A DNA stretch of 61,501 nucleotides from Myxacorys almedinensis A (GCF_010091945.1 NZ_WVIE01000029.1:1-61501), one strand, 5' to 3'. Counted from the stretch's first letter, positions 7,971-17,531 are shown. Notes: generated by a model not told the origin, from the letters alone. Numbers and translations: made by a program.

Positions 7971-9047
7971 ATGATCGAAGTTGAGCATCTCAGCAAAATC
8001 TACGGTTCTACCCCTGCGATCGAGGATGTCACATTCTCAGTCGCACCGGGCGAAATTCTCGGCTTTCTTGGACCTAACGGAGCCGGGAAAACCACCACCA
8101 TGCGAATCTTATCCGGCTATTTGCCCGCCAGTCAAGGAACGGCAAAAGTCGCAGGATTTGAGGTGCATGAACACTCGATGCAAGTGCGGCAACGGATCGG
8201 ATATTTGCCAGAAACGCCGCCGTTGTATCCCGAAATGACGGTCGAAGGATTTTTGAATTTTGTGGCCCAAATTAAAGGTGTCAGTGCTGGCGATCGCGCC
8301 TCTAGAATCACCCTTGCCCTGCAAAAATGTAACCTACTCGAAAAACGAAAAACTTTGATTCGCAAGCTTTCTAAAGGCTTTCGGCAACGGGTTGGCATTG
8401 CCCAAGCGATTGTTCACGATCCGCCTGTGATTATTCTTGATGAACCCACCGTCGGACTCGATCCCAGACAGATCATCGACGTGCGGAACTTGATCAAACA
8501 ACTCGCTAACGATCACACGGTTATTCTCTCGACGCACATCTTGCCCGAAGTCAGCATGACCTGCGATCGCATCGCCATTATCAATCGCGGTCGCGTCGTT
8601 GCCACCAACACCCCCGAATCGTTGATGGAACAGTTGGTGGGCGGTTCAGGGTACGAACTGGAGATCGCAGGCAACTCCCTCGCGATTCAACAATGCCTCA
8701 AGCGAGTTAAAGGCGTGAAATACGTTGAAGAGATGCGGATTGAGAACATGCCGGAACATCGAATTAAAGTTCGCGTTGTGGCAGAATCGAATACCGAACC
8801 CGGACATGCGATCGCGGTTGCCCTCGTCCAAAATGGGGTAAAACTTTACGAAATGCGCCGCGTCCAAGCCAGTCTAGAAGATGTGTTTCTAGAACTTACA
8901 ACCGAAGAAAAACCGGTAGACCCCACAGAATCTGAAACGGTAGAAACCGAGATCCCCGCTTCAGCCAGCGCAAACGTCAACTCCGAAGAAACCGCGCCTT
9001 CGTCAACCCCCTCCCAAATACCCGAATCGACAGAGGATGCAGAATAA
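7971..9047 (+). CDS. GldA-like ABC transporter ATP-binding protein
   Basis: A 358-residue ATPase: Walker A GPNGAGKTT (residues about 35-43), signature LSKGFRQRVGIAQAI (about 131), Walker B VIILDEPTVGLDP (about 155) and switch histidine in ILSTHILPEV. The C-terminal 50-60 residues are acidic and rich in Ser/Thr/Glu/Pro, beyond the usual domain. With the following GldF-like permease and GldG-like protein it forms the ABC system called Gld in Bacteroidetes; in cyanobacteria its substrate is not established. The next gene starts immediately after the stop codon, so they are co-transcribed. Confidence 0.88.
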   Translation: MIEVEHLSKIYGSTPAIEDVTFSVAPGEILGFLGPNGAGKTTTMRILSGYLPASQGTAKVAGFEVHEHSMQVRQRIGYLPETPPLYPEMTVEGFLNFVAQIKGVSAGDRASRITLALQKCNLLEKRKTLIRKLSKGFRQRVGIAQAIVHDPPVIILDEPTVGLDPRQIIDVRNLIKQLANDHTVILSTHILPEVSMTCDRIAIINRGRVVATNTPESLMEQLVGGSGYELEIAGNSLAIQQCLKRVKGVKYVEEMRIENMPEHRIKVRVVAESNTEPGHAIAVALVQNGVKLYEMRRVQASLEDVFLELTTEEKPVDPTESETVETEIPASASANVNSEETAPSSTPSQIPESTEDAE

Positions 9048-9848
9048 ATGAGAACCGTTTTAGCAAACATTTTGGCGATCTATCGGCGAGAGTTATCGAG
9101 CTATTTTGCGTCACCGTTGGCGTATGCGATCGCGGCAATTTTTTGGCTGATCTCTGGCTTTCTGTTTTGGGCAACCCTCGAAGGCATTGTGCAGCAAGCC
9201 GCTTTTTATGATGCTCAAGCTCAGGCAGGCGCACCGGTTCCCCCGCTTGATATCCCCTATGAATTCATTCGGGCCGTGTTAGGGGTTGTGGGTTCGCTGT
9301 CGCTGTTTGTGTTGCCCATCCTCTCGATGGGATTGTACGCCGAAGAGCGCAAACGCGGCACCTTAGAACTGTTGGCAACCTCGCCTTTAACCAATTGGTC
9401 AGTTGCGATCGGTAAGCTTCTCGGCGTCGTGACCTTTTTTATCACCATGTCTCTTCCGATTTTGGTCTACGAAGCGATCGCGCTTGCGAACGTAAACCCT
9501 GCGGTGCAGCCCAGCGTTTTGTTACTCGGTCATGCTGGACTTATATTACTCGCAGCCGCTGTTTTATCATTGGGAATGTTTATCTCTTCCTTGACCGATA
9601 GCACCATATTGGCAGCTATTTTTACATTTGCTCTGGTATTAGCGCTATGGGTTATTGATCTGATCGCTAGAAATTTCACCGGTGGATTGGCAGATGCAAT
9701 CGGGCATCTATCTCTGCTCAAACATTACACCAATCTTGTACAGGGCGTTGTCGATACGGGCAGTCTTGTTTTGTTTGCAAGTTACATTGTGTTGGGTGTG
9801 TTTCTCACCGCACAATCGATCGACGCACTACGCTTCCAACGCTCCTAA
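9048..9848 (+). CDS. GldF-like ABC transporter permease
   Basis: A 266-residue ABC-2 permease with six hydrophobic segments. It begins RTVLANILAIYRRELSSYFASPLAY and contains the permease signature GLYAEERKRGTLELLATSPL, typical of GldF/NosY-type subunits. The gene abuts the ATPase gene with no gap and is followed 47 bp later by the GldG-like gene. It likely forms the membrane channel of the complex, with GldG's large extracytoplasmic domain as the accessory part. Confidence 0.88.
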   Translation: MRTVLANILAIYRRELSSYFASPLAYAIAAIFWLISGFLFWATLEGIVQQAAFYDAQAQAGAPVPPLDIPYEFIRAVLGVVGSLSLFVLPILSMGLYAEERKRGTLELLATSPLTNWSVAIGKLLGVVTFFITMSLPILVYEAIALANVNPAVQPSVLLLGHAGLILLAAAVLSLGMFISSLTDSTILAAIFTFALVLALWVIDLIARNFTGGLADAIGHLSLLKHYTNLVQGVVDTGSLVLFASYIVLGVFLTAQSIDALRFQRS

Positions 9849-9895
9849 TCCAAATTTGTTTCTTTTCCCAAACAGATCCGCATTCTCTGCTTATT

Positions 9896-11596
9896 ATGAA
9901 AACGTTTAAACCCCGGTTTCAATTTCTAAAATATTTGTTTTGGCTTGCTCCCCTTTTTGTGATCATGGGTGTTGTGGCAGGTATTGTCTCTGGTGTTTGG
10001 GGAACCGTTCCTTTAAGCTTGATCATTGCCGGAGTTGTTATTTTCGTGCTGTGGTTGGTGTTTCTCGGACGGGGAGATGCAACCCTGCAACCCAACTTTT
10101 GGAAACGCCGCTCAACTCAGGCAAGCACAAATGCAGTGGTGAGTACGATCGCAGTAGTTGTGATCCTAGGACTGCTCAATTTTCTGGCAGTTCGCCACTC
10201 CACCCGCATCGATCTCACCGAAGGCGGACTTTTCACCCTATCGCCCGAATCTAAGCAAGTGGTCAGCGCGTTAAATCAAGAGACAAAACTTTGGGTGTTT
10301 GACAATCAACAAAACCCCCAAGATCGTCAATTGTTAGAAAACTATCAGCGCCAAAATCAGCAATTCAAATTTGAGTTTGTTGATCCCGAAGCCAATCCCG
10401 GTTTAGCAAAAGAATTTGAGATTAAAAATAGCGGGGATAGCCGAGATGTGTATCTAGAATTGCCAGCCCAGCAGCGTAAACAATTTGTGCAAAATATTGG
10501 ATCTCAAAGGCGACTATCGGAAAGCCAAGTTACCAATGGGCTTTTGCAAATTGGCAACGATCAACAGATCAAAGTCTACTTTTTGCAAGGGCACGGTGAG
10601 AAATCGTTGCAGCCTGGAGACAGGGCAATTTCAACGGCGGTCAGAGCGTTGGGCGACAAAAGCTTTATTAGTGAGCCGCTAAACTTAGCCCAAGCCGGAA
10701 CTGTGCCCACCGATGCGGCAGTCGTGCTGGTTGTTGGTCCGACGCGCCCGGTGTTGGAGGCAGAAGTTAAGGCGCTACAAGACTACCTCAATCGAGGCGG
10801 AAACCTTTTTGTTGCCGTTGATCCGGCGATCAAGTCAGGGTTGGAATCGTTGTTGGGTGAGTGGGGCGTTAAACTTGACGATCGCGTTGCCATTAATGCG
10901 CCGCAACAACAGGTGTTGGGTGTTGGCCCGGCAGGCTTGATTGTTACCCAATATGGCGCTCACCCGATCACCAAAGAGTTTGGTAATGGCTATTCGTTCT
11001 ATCCGCTTGCCCGACCTTTAGATATCAATCCTGTAGCGGGGGTGCAGAATACGCCGCTGCTGCTGACTGATCCCAATAGCTGGGCAGAAAGCAATCTCAA
11101 AGAGCAACCCTTGAAACTAGATGGCGGCGATCGCCCAGGACCGTTAACCATTGGCGTTGCTCTGACGCGATCGCTAAATTCTCCTCCGGCTCCCTCACCA
11201 AGTCTGTCGCCTTCCCCTGTCGAAGGGTCATCTCCTAGCCCCTCTCCCGATGGGTCGGCTTTAGCCTCTCCAAGCCCGTCCCCATCGCCTTCGATATCTG
11301 CCAGTCCGTCTCCTAGCCCGTCTTCTAAAGAGTCACGCTTGGTTGTGTTAGGCAATTCTAGCTTTGTTGCAGACAGCTACTTTGAGCAACAACTCAATGG
11401 AGATGTATTTCTCAATTCGGTAAATTGGCTCAGTCAGGAAGGTCAACAGCCTTTGTCCCTTCGTCCCAAGGATATTAAAAACCGCCGCATCACGCTGAAC
11501 ACTGAGCAGGCGACTATCTTGGCACTTATGGCACTCGCGATCGTACCCCTGTTTGGCTTCCTCACATCTGGGATTTTGTGGTGGCGTAGACGGTAA
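9896..11596 (+). CDS. GldG-like auxiliary ABC transport protein
   Basis: A 566-residue protein with hydrophobic segments near residues 15-35, 40-60 and 80-98, a large extracytoplasmic domain, and a C-terminal membrane segment (ATILALMALAIVPLFGF) followed by WWRRR. The start of the periplasmic domain (HSTRIDLTEGGLFTLSPESK) is characteristic of the GldG family. An insertion at about residues 428-478 is almost entirely Ser/Pro/Ala repeats (SPSPSPS type), just before the conserved RLVVLGNSSFVADSYF strand, and is probably a flexible linker. In many cyanobacteria a DUF4340 gene follows; here a repeat and hli follow instead. Confidence 0.87.
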   Translation: MKTFKPRFQFLKYLFWLAPLFVIMGVVAGIVSGVWGTVPLSLIIAGVVIFVLWLVFLGRGDATLQPNFWKRRSTQASTNAVVSTIAVVVILGLLNFLAVRHSTRIDLTEGGLFTLSPESKQVVSALNQETKLWVFDNQQNPQDRQLLENYQRQNQQFKFEFVDPEANPGLAKEFEIKNSGDSRDVYLELPAQQRKQFVQNIGSQRRLSESQVTNGLLQIGNDQQIKVYFLQGHGEKSLQPGDRAISTAVRALGDKSFISEPLNLAQAGTVPTDAAVVLVVGPTRPVLEAEVKALQDYLNRGGNLFVAVDPAIKSGLESLLGEWGVKLDDRVAINAPQQQVLGVGPAGLIVTQYGAHPITKEFGNGYSFYPLARPLDINPVAGVQNTPLLLTDPNSWAESNLKEQPLKLDGGDRPGPLTIGVALTRSLNSPPAPSPSLSPSPVEGSSPSPSPDGSALASPSPSPSPSISASPSPSPSSKESRLVVLGNSSFVADSYFEQQLNGDVFLNSVNWLSQEGQQPLSLRPKDIKNRRITLNTEQATILALMALAIVPLFGFLTSGILWWRRR

Positions 11597-11610
11597 TTCC
11601 GAAACTCTGC

Positions 11611-11746
11611 ATCTAATTGTCAACGTTGAGTCGATGGGTAAATGGGGGGATGAGTCGATGGGCTAGATTCCTTCCCGACCCAGCCACCCATCCACTCTCC
11701 ACCCATCCCCTCCTAGCCCCTCACTTCCACCTTGACAGCCCACTAG
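11611..11746. repeat. 3'-end hairpin repeat, copy A
   Basis: Ends read ATCTAATTGTCAACGTTGAG on the left and CTTGACAGCCCACTAG on the right, with a G-rich left half (gatgggtaaatgggggg) facing a C-rich right half (acccatccactctccaccc), so the whole can fold back. It begins 14 nt after the gldG-like stop codon. The same family recurs after four other genes. Confidence 0.75.
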
Positions 11747-11834
11747 AACGCATCCTCTAGAAAACCGCGACTTGCCAATTTCTATTAAGTAATGTTACAT
11801 TCTGTTAAGAAGCCGATATGTAGGAGATGCAACC

Positions 11835-11978
11835 ATGGATACGCAAGAAGACAAAGTTGGGTTTACACCGTTTGCCGAAATTTTGAACGGTCGCTTGGCA
11901 ATGCTTGGCTTGGCAATCGGGTTTCTGACCGAATTGATGACAGGCAAGGGCATTCTTTCGCAGCTTGGTCTGATGTAA
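11835..11978 (+). CDS. high-light-inducible protein (one-helix CAB-like)
   Basis: A 47-residue protein beginning MDTQEDKVGFTPFAEILNGR, with the CAB/ELIP/HLIP signature F-x-E-x-L-N-G-R-L-A-M-L-G at residues 13-25, then a single membrane helix ending GFLTELMTG. Hlips sit in the thylakoid membrane, bind chlorophyll and carotenoid as dimers or with other helices, and protect photosystem assembly under excess light. The ATG is preceded by taggagatgcaacc, a good ribosome site. A strong terminator follows at 12027-12062, so it is a monocistronic gene. High-light or stress induction is expected for the family; no specific promoter site was identified. Confidence 0.92.
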   Translation: MDTQEDKVGFTPFAEILNGRLAMLGLAIGFLTELMTGKGILSQLGLM

Positions 11979-12026
11979 GTTGCAAGCCCCGTTCTTTTGG
12001 GGTAACTCAGATTATTTCGCAAGCCG

Positions 12027-12062
12027 AGCCTGAAGGTCTTTCAAAATCTTCAGGCTTTTTTG
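12027..12062 (+). terminator. rho-independent terminator of hli
   Basis: Perfect 9-bp stem AGCCTGAAG / CTTCAGGCT with a 12-nt loop, followed by a run of T, 48 nt past the hli stop. Confidence 0.9.
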
Positions 12063-12295
12063 TCTACAAAACTTGTTTAAAAAAACGCGATCGCCCGTCG
12101 TTGCCCGTAGAGTCAGCGGCGCAAATTCTGAGAAAACAGGTCTAATCTGCCTTAGATCAAGTTCTGCAACACGGGCTTATCAGTATGATTGAAGAAGTGT
12201 ATGTACTTCAGCATCCCAAGCGCGATACAATCAAACCCTTGAAATAACGCGAGCTTCGGAGGCTGAAACCTTCGGTAGTGGGGAATTATTCAGTC

Positions 12296-14116
12296 ATGGC
12301 GCTCATTGTTCAGAAATACGGGGGAACCTCGGTTGGCACAGTCGAACGGATTCAGACTGTTGCTCAACGAGTAAAGCACACTGTCGAGGCTGGAAACTCA
12401 GTTGTCGTGGTGGTTTCGGCGATGGGCAAAACCACGGATGGCTTAGTCAAACTGGCAACCGATATTTCCGCGAATCCCAGCCAGCGAGAGATGGATATGC
12501 TGCTTTCCACTGGAGAACAAGTCTCGATCGCGCTGCTCAGCATGGCGCTGCAAGAAGTTGGACAGCCTGCTATCTCCCTCACAGGTGCACAGGTGGGAAT
12601 TCTCACCGAAACCTACCACACTCGCGCTCGCATTTTAAATATTGCGACCGATCGGATGAAACGCCACTTGCAGAATGGCGAGGTTCTCGTAGTTGCCGGG
12701 TTTCAGGGGGTCAGCAGTGCCGCAGATTTGGAAATCACAACCTTGGGACGGGGCGGCTCTGATACCTCTGCGGTGGCTTTGGCAGCGGCTCTCAAAGCAG
12801 ACTTCTGTGAAATCTACACCGACGTTCCCGGAATTTTGACGGCTGATCCTCGCTTAGTCGAAGATGCTCGGCTCATGAGCGAAATTACCTGCGATGAAAT
12901 GCTGGAGCTTGCCAGTTTGGGGGCAAAGGTGCTGCATCCTCGCGCTGTGGAAATTGCTCGAAACTACGGCGTTCCGCTGGTGGTGCGATCGAGTTGGACA
13001 AGCGACCCCGGAACGTGGGTAACGTCACCCTTGCCCCAAACGCGATCGCTCGAAGGGTTAGAAATTGCTCGCCCGGTCGATGCGGTTGAGTTTGATACCG
13101 ACCAAGCTAAAGTGGCGCTGCTCCGGGTTCCTGATTGCCCTGGTGTGGCTGCAAAGCTCTTTGGTGAAATCGCCTCCCAGCGTTTGGATGTTGATTTGAT
13201 TATCCAATCCATTCACGAAGGCAACACCAACGACATCGCATTTACCGTGGTTAAAAAATCGCTGTCACGGGCTGAAGCGGTTTCTAGCGCTATTATTCCT
13301 GCCCTCACCGCCGGTCAACCTCCCAGCACCGAAGCCGCACCGGATGTGATGATTGAGCAAAAAATCGCTAAAGTCACGATCGCTGGGGCGGGTATGATTG
13401 GGCGTCCGGGGGTTGCTGCCAAAATGTTCTCTACCTTGGCAGACGCCGGAATCAACATCCAAATGATTTCGACCTCGGAAGTCAAAGTCAGTTGTGTTAT
13501 TGAGCAAGCTGATTGCGATCGCGCCATCGCGGTTCTCTGCCAGGCGTTTGATATCAACCAGTCTGGTTATCGCGCTCAAGAGTCGGCTTCCTTTGCGCCT
13601 GCCGATGCTGAGCCAGTTCGGGGGGTGGCGCTTGACCTGAAGCAAGCTCGCGTTGCCGTGCGCCATGTGCCCGATCGCCCTGGCATGGCAGCCAAAATTT
13701 TTCAACGGCTCGCCGAGCGCAACATTAGCGTTGATATGATCATTCAATCTCAGCGCTGTCGTGTGGTAAATGGCAGGATGACGCGCGATATTGCATTTAC
13801 TGTTGCACAAATGGACAGTGAAGCCGCCCGGTCAACCCTAGAAAGCGTTGCGGCTGAGTTTGGATGCGGCGAGATTGTGGTGGATGGCGCGATCGCAAAG
13901 GTGAGCATCGTTGGGTCTAATATGGTCGGGCAACCTGGAATTGCGGCTCGCATGTTTGATGCACTATTTAAACAAGGCATCAACATTCAGATGATTGCAA
14001 CCTCTGAAATTAAAGTGAGTTGCGTTGTAGCCGAAGATCAGGGCGTGATTGCCCTGCAAACGATTCACAACGCCTTTAACCTGTCGGGGTCGCAGAAAGT
14101 GCAGGTCTCTGCCTAG
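12296..14116 (+). CDS. lysC: aspartate kinase
   Basis: Phosphorylates aspartate, the first step to lysine, threonine and methionine. From the ATG at 12296 the protein starts ALIVQKYGGTSVG, the canonical N-terminus; an ATG six codons upstream (12278) would add residues not typical of the family. The kinase domain covers residues 1 to about 250. It is followed by two pairs of ACT domains (four ACT repeats in about 350 residues), each carrying motifs such as DCPGVAAKLF, GRPGVAAKMF, DRPGMAAKIF and GQPGIAARMF. This four-ACT layout of about 600 residues is typical of cyanobacteria and implies feedback inhibition by end-product amino acids. The TAG stop lies within the CTAG that opens repeat copy B. 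Confidence 0.95.
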   Translation: MALIVQKYGGTSVGTVERIQTVAQRVKHTVEAGNSVVVVVSAMGKTTDGLVKLATDISANPSQREMDMLLSTGEQVSIALLSMALQEVGQPAISLTGAQVGILTETYHTRARILNIATDRMKRHLQNGEVLVVAGFQGVSSAADLEITTLGRGGSDTSAVALAAALKADFCEIYTDVPGILTADPRLVEDARLMSEITCDEMLELASLGAKVLHPRAVEIARNYGVPLVVRSSWTSDPGTWVTSPLPQTRSLEGLEIARPVDAVEFDTDQAKVALLRVPDCPGVAAKLFGEIASQRLDVDLIIQSIHEGNTNDIAFTVVKKSLSRAEAVSSAIIPALTAGQPPSTEAAPDVMIEQKIAKVTIAGAGMIGRPGVAAKMFSTLADAGINIQMISTSEVKVSCVIEQADCDRAIAVLCQAFDINQSGYRAQESASFAPADAEPVRGVALDLKQARVAVRHVPDRPGMAAKIFQRLAERNISVDMIIQSQRCRVVNGRMTRDIAFTVAQMDSEAARSTLESVAAEFGCGEIVVDGAIAKVSIVGSNMVGQPGIAARMFDALFKQGINIQMIATSEIKVSCVVAEDQGVIALQTIHNAFNLSGSQKVQVSA

Positions 14117-14196
14117 TTATCTGTCAACGTTGAAATCATGGGGGATGGGTAACTTCTCCCTCTACCCCCTCACTCCTCCACCCCTCTCCTCCTTCA
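14113..14196. repeat. 3'-end hairpin repeat, copy B (right end missing)
   Basis: Starts CTAGTTATCTGTCAACGTTGAA; the TAG in its first four bases is the lysC stop codon. G-rich (gggggatggg) then C-rich (ccctcactcctccacccctc) halves are present, but the right terminal TTGACAG...CTAG is not seen. The rest of the gap to 14554 contains short open frames only and nothing I can identify. Confidence 0.6.
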
Positions 14197-14554
14197 GCCT
14201 TAGCGTTTCCCAGGACAGGGCAGCCCTCTACGCCTCTATGCTTGCTCAATCATTGCCATTTCTTCAACGTCGCTATATTTTTCCGGTTGAGTGCTACCCT
14301 CAATGGAAGACAGAGGAGTAAGGGCGCTACTCGTGTTGTTTTTTACTTTGTTTAGATGGGTTTCAGACAATTCATGTAAAATAGCCAAGTTTCCAAAGAA
14401 TTTTTTGCTGCCTTCGCTGGAAAATCCAACCCGTTTTTCAGATTTTGATTAGCATTTTTTCATTCATCTGCGGAACTCTGAATAGGATCGGTGAAACGAT
14501 CTATCACGTCTTATTCATTAGCCCCCTTGAAGTGTCACCCACGTTTAAAGTCGG

Positions 14555-15373
14555 ATGAAAGCTAGTAATTCCCTTCCTTCAGCCCCTTCAATTCTCAAGT
14601 TAGTCGGCATAATTTTGATTGTGTCATCGCTGATTGACTACTTTGCACTGCTGATTCCTCCTAACTTTTCAGACAAAGCCTGGTTCGCGCAAGTGGTTAC
14701 GCAAATCGTCGATCGCGGCATTATTCCCATGGTCGGGCTTGCCTTCTTGTTTGCCGGCTCGTTCCTTGAGAGTGGCTCGCTAGCCCTGCGCGATCGCGAA
14801 TCTCCCGCGACCACCATCCGCTTTTGGACGCTGCTCCTCGCTGGGCTGCTCAGTGTGCTGTTTCTGATTGCTTTTCCGCTCCATCTCAACAACACCCGCC
14901 AAGTATCTGACCAAGCCCTCAAACGGATTGCTGAAGAAGCAACGACTGCCGAAGGTCAACTCGATACCCAGGTGCAGCAACGCCAAGGTCAAATCCAGGC
15001 AGCACTCAAAGATCCGGCTCAGATCAAACAACTCGATGACCAGATCAAGCAACTCAACGACGCGATCAATAGCGGTCAACTCCAGGGCAACCAGCAAACG
15101 CAAGCTCAACAAGCGCTAAAAGAACTGCAAGCCCTCAAGGCTGATCCCAACGCGATCGAAGGTCGTGCCAAAGATTTTCGCAATCAAAAACTGATTGAAA
15201 TTCGCGATCGCAAACAACAACTCGAAAATCAAGCCAAAGGCGATTTCTGGAAAACCGGGGTGCGCGTTGGCATCAGCAGTTTGTTGCTCTCTTTGGGCTA
15301 TGGCATCATCAGCCTAAAGGGCTTGCGCGAAATGGGTATTCTAGGTGGACGCCGGAAAGCAACGCTGCGCTAA
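14555..15373 (+). CDS. HpsJ-like membrane protein
   Basis: A 272-residue protein with three N-terminal membrane segments (residues about 12-35, 50-72 and 88-108), a Gln-rich coiled-coil region (about 115-225, with repeats of Q-Q-R-Q-G-Q and I-K-Q-L), and a final hydrophobic segment (SSLLLSLGYGIISL). This arrangement matches the HpsJ family, linked in filamentous cyanobacteria to hormogonium polysaccharide secretion and gliding motility. A glycosyltransferase gene follows on the same strand, which fits a polysaccharide role, but no other hps genes are present here. The family name is given from pattern memory; the function in this organism is inference. Confidence 0.65.
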   Translation: MKASNSLPSAPSILKLVGIILIVSSLIDYFALLIPPNFSDKAWFAQVVTQIVDRGIIPMVGLAFLFAGSFLESGSLALRDRESPATTIRFWTLLLAGLLSVLFLIAFPLHLNNTRQVSDQALKRIAEEATTAEGQLDTQVQQRQGQIQAALKDPAQIKQLDDQIKQLNDAINSGQLQGNQQTQAQQALKELQALKADPNAIEGRAKDFRNQKLIEIRDRKQQLENQAKGDFWKTGVRVGISSLLLSLGYGIISLKGLREMGILGGRRKATLR

Positions 15374-15511
15374 ACCAGAACGAGGGATGAACATCAGGGG
15401 CATCTAGAGGAATGGACTGGGGAAGCGAGGGGTTGGTCTATCGCTCTCATCCCTTGCAGGTAATCTGTTCTGCCGCAGCGTTGCCGCCTGCATCCCTCAT
15501 TTGTGCTGCTT

Positions 15512-16381
15512 ATGTTTTCAATTTATATTCTGACCCACAACGAAGAAATTGATATCGCAGGCTGCATCGAGTCGGCACTGCTCTCTGATGATGTGGTGGT
15601 GGTAGATTCGCTGAGTAGCGATCGCACGATTGACATAGCCAAGGGCTATCCTGTCCGCATTGTTCAACACGAGTTTGAGAGCCACGGCAAGCAGAGAACT
15701 TGGATGCTGCAATCGGTTCCAGTCAGCCATGACTGGGTGTATATCCTCGAAGCCGATGAGCGCATGACCCCGGAACTGTTTCAAGAATGCCTCGATCTGA
15801 TCCAGCATCCTCACCATGACGCTTACTACGTTGCCGAGCGCGTCATCTTCATGGGGCATTGGATTCGCCACAGCACGCAATATCCTCGCTATCAGCTTCG
15901 GCTGTTCCGCAAAGATAAGGTGTGGTTTACCGACTATGGGCATACCGAACGAGAAGTTATCAATGGCACTACGGGGTTTATTAAAGAAACTTATCCTCAC
16001 TACACCTGTGGCAAAGGCATGAGCCGTTGGATTGAAAAACATAATCGATATTCCACCAACGAAGCGATCGAAACACTTCGACAACTCGCTACAGGCAGGG
16101 TGGCATGGAAGGCGCTGTTTTTGGGTGAATCAGAAGTCGAACGTCGGCGCGCGCTGAAAGATCTCTCGCTGCGTCTTCCGTTTCGTCCGTTGATTCGATT
16201 TGTTTATATGTATTTCTTTTTGGGCGGGTGGCTTGATGGGCGCGCAGGGTTTACCTGGTGCATGTTGCAGGCGTTTTATGAGTATCTGATATTGCTAAAA
16301 GTTTGGGAGATGCAGCATCTGCCAATCCAACCGCCCCAGCTAGGCGAGATGCCATCCAACGAAGCGTCTGCCTCCCTCTAG
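15512..16381 (+). CDS. family 2 glycosyltransferase (WaaE/KdtX-like)
   Basis: About 289 residues from the ATG at 15512 (a GTG three codons earlier is possible). It begins MFSIYILTHNEEIDIAGCI, the GT-A nucleotide-sugar fold start of family GT2. It has VVVVDSLSSDRT (first acidic site), YILEADERMTPEL (DxD-like metal site) and FRKDKVWFTDYGHTE, as in lipopolysaccharide core glucosyltransferases of the WaaE type. A hydrophobic patch near residue 235 (FVYMYFFLGGWL) suggests membrane association. It probably adds a sugar in surface-polysaccharide synthesis; the acceptor is unknown. It lies next to the HpsJ-like gene. Confidence 0.85.
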   Translation: MFSIYILTHNEEIDIAGCIESALLSDDVVVVDSLSSDRTIDIAKGYPVRIVQHEFESHGKQRTWMLQSVPVSHDWVYILEADERMTPELFQECLDLIQHPHHDAYYVAERVIFMGHWIRHSTQYPRYQLRLFRKDKVWFTDYGHTEREVINGTTGFIKETYPHYTCGKGMSRWIEKHNRYSTNEAIETLRQLATGRVAWKALFLGESEVERRRALKDLSLRLPFRPLIRFVYMYFFLGGWLDGRAGFTWCMLQAFYEYLILLKVWEMQHLPIQPPQLGEMPSNEASASL

Positions 16382-16784
16382 CGGCACTGAACTCGACATG
16401 ACTGTATAAAGGTTAACCGAGAGCGACGATCATTCTCGGATATGTTCGGCTGGGGATCAATGATTAAATAAAGGAAATCTTATCCTAGTTGATGCCGGAT
16501 TAATGCCGGAAACCCAACCCTAACCCTTAAAATTTAGCTTGCAACATTCCTTTACAAGTTTTACAAGTAGGATAGAGGCAAGGGGATCAATTGCTTGAAC
16601 AGTGATCTAAACAGCCCAGGCAACCAGTCTAACCAAGATTCTGTCTAACCAAGATTCTGCCTAACTAAGATCTGATCCTTTTATATTTCAATGCCATAAA
16701 CCCAAATTATTGTTTACGATCGCGATTAATCTAAGACCCCATTAATCTAAGACCACGAGTAAAGCATTTTACGGTTGTAGCCAG
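16382..16784. other. intergenic region with short direct repeats
   Basis: No gene seen. It contains two perfect 16-bp tandem copies of gtctaaccaagattct (16627 and 16643) with a third, decayed copy, and a second short duplication (attaatctaagacc, twice in 16725-16755) just before the DUF502 gene. The promoter of the DUF502-nusB-ftsY group should lie here, but I could not fix it. Confidence 0.5.
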
Positions 16785-17531
16785 ATGGAGAGTAGGCTGT
16801 CTGTGATTCAACGTCTCAAACAAGATCTAAAAAACGACCTGATTGCAGGTCTGTTGGTCGTCATTCCTCTAGCCACGACGATCTGGTTGACCTATACGAT
16901 CGCGACTTGGGTGATCGAATTTTTGACGCGAGTTCCGAAACAAATCAGCCCCTTCGATGGCTTAAATCCAATCCTCGTCAGCGTCCTAAACTTCACTGTC
17001 GGCTTGGCTGTGCCGCTGTTGTCGATCTTGTTTATCGGATTGATGGCACGCAACATCGCTGGACGCTGGCTGCTGGAGTTTGGCGAACGGCTTCTTCAGG
17101 CGATTCCCTTAGCAGGTGCGGTTTATAAGACGCTGAAGCAGCTTCTAGAAACCCTTTTGCGAGACACAAACGGAAAGTTTCGCCGGGTTGTTCTGGTGGA
17201 GTATCCTCGCCAAGGCATTTGGTCGATCGGATTTGTTACGGGTGCGATCGGGGCTGAAGTTCAGTCTCATTTTCCTAGCGATATGCTGAGCGTGTTCATC
17301 CCCACTACCCCAAACCCGACCACTGGCTGGTATACGATCGTGCCCGAAGCCGACGTGATTACGCTATCGATGCCGATCGAAGATGCTTTTAAGGTGATCA
17401 TTTCTGGTGGCATTGTCAGCCCCGACTCTAGCGCCTTTGTAGCCCCCGCCCCACCCAAGCAAAAGCGCCTTTTAGAACCGTTGGTCGAGGCGACCCGCAA
17501 ACCTATGATTATTGAAGAAGAATCTGTCTAG
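16785..17531 (+). CDS. DUF502 family membrane protein
   Basis: A 248-residue protein with two strong membrane segments (LIAGLLVVIPLATTIWLTY near 25-42 and FTVGLAVPLLSILFIGLMA near 68-90), followed by the DUF502 soluble domain with AIPLAGAVYKTLKQLLETL, VVLVEYPRQGIWSIGFVTG and VFIPTTPNPTTGWY. The family is widespread and of unknown biochemical role. In cyanobacteria it often precedes nusB, as here (60 bp upstream on the same strand), so an operon with nusB and ftsY is likely. Confidence 0.9.
   Translation: MESRLSVIQRLKQDLKNDLIAGLLVVIPLATTIWLTYTIATWVIEFLTRVPKQISPFDGLNPILVSVLNFTVGLAVPLLSILFIGLMARNIAGRWLLEFGERLLQAIPLAGAVYKTLKQLLETLLRDTNGKFRRVVLVEYPRQGIWSIGFVTGAIGAEVQSHFPSDMLSVFIPTTPNPTTGWYTIVPEADVITLSMPIEDAFKVIISGGIVSPDSSAFVAPAPPKQKRLLEPLVEATRKPMIIEEESV

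Noticed and set aside
10999-11355. 118-residue minus-strand Gly/Asp-rich frame inside gldG
   Set aside because: It is the complement of the Ser/Pro repeat region of the GldG-like gene.
12185-12247. 20-codon frame MIEEVYVLQHPKRDTIKPLK upstream of lysC
   Set aside because: Too short and without a convincing ribosome site; could be a gene tail but cannot be supported.
12178-12296. Glutamine (glnA-type) or lysine riboswitch before lysC
   Set aside because: The conserved core sequences of these motifs are not seen.
14049-14321. 90-codon frame overlapping the lysC end
   Set aside because: It runs through the repeat and out of frame with lysC; no protein-like features.
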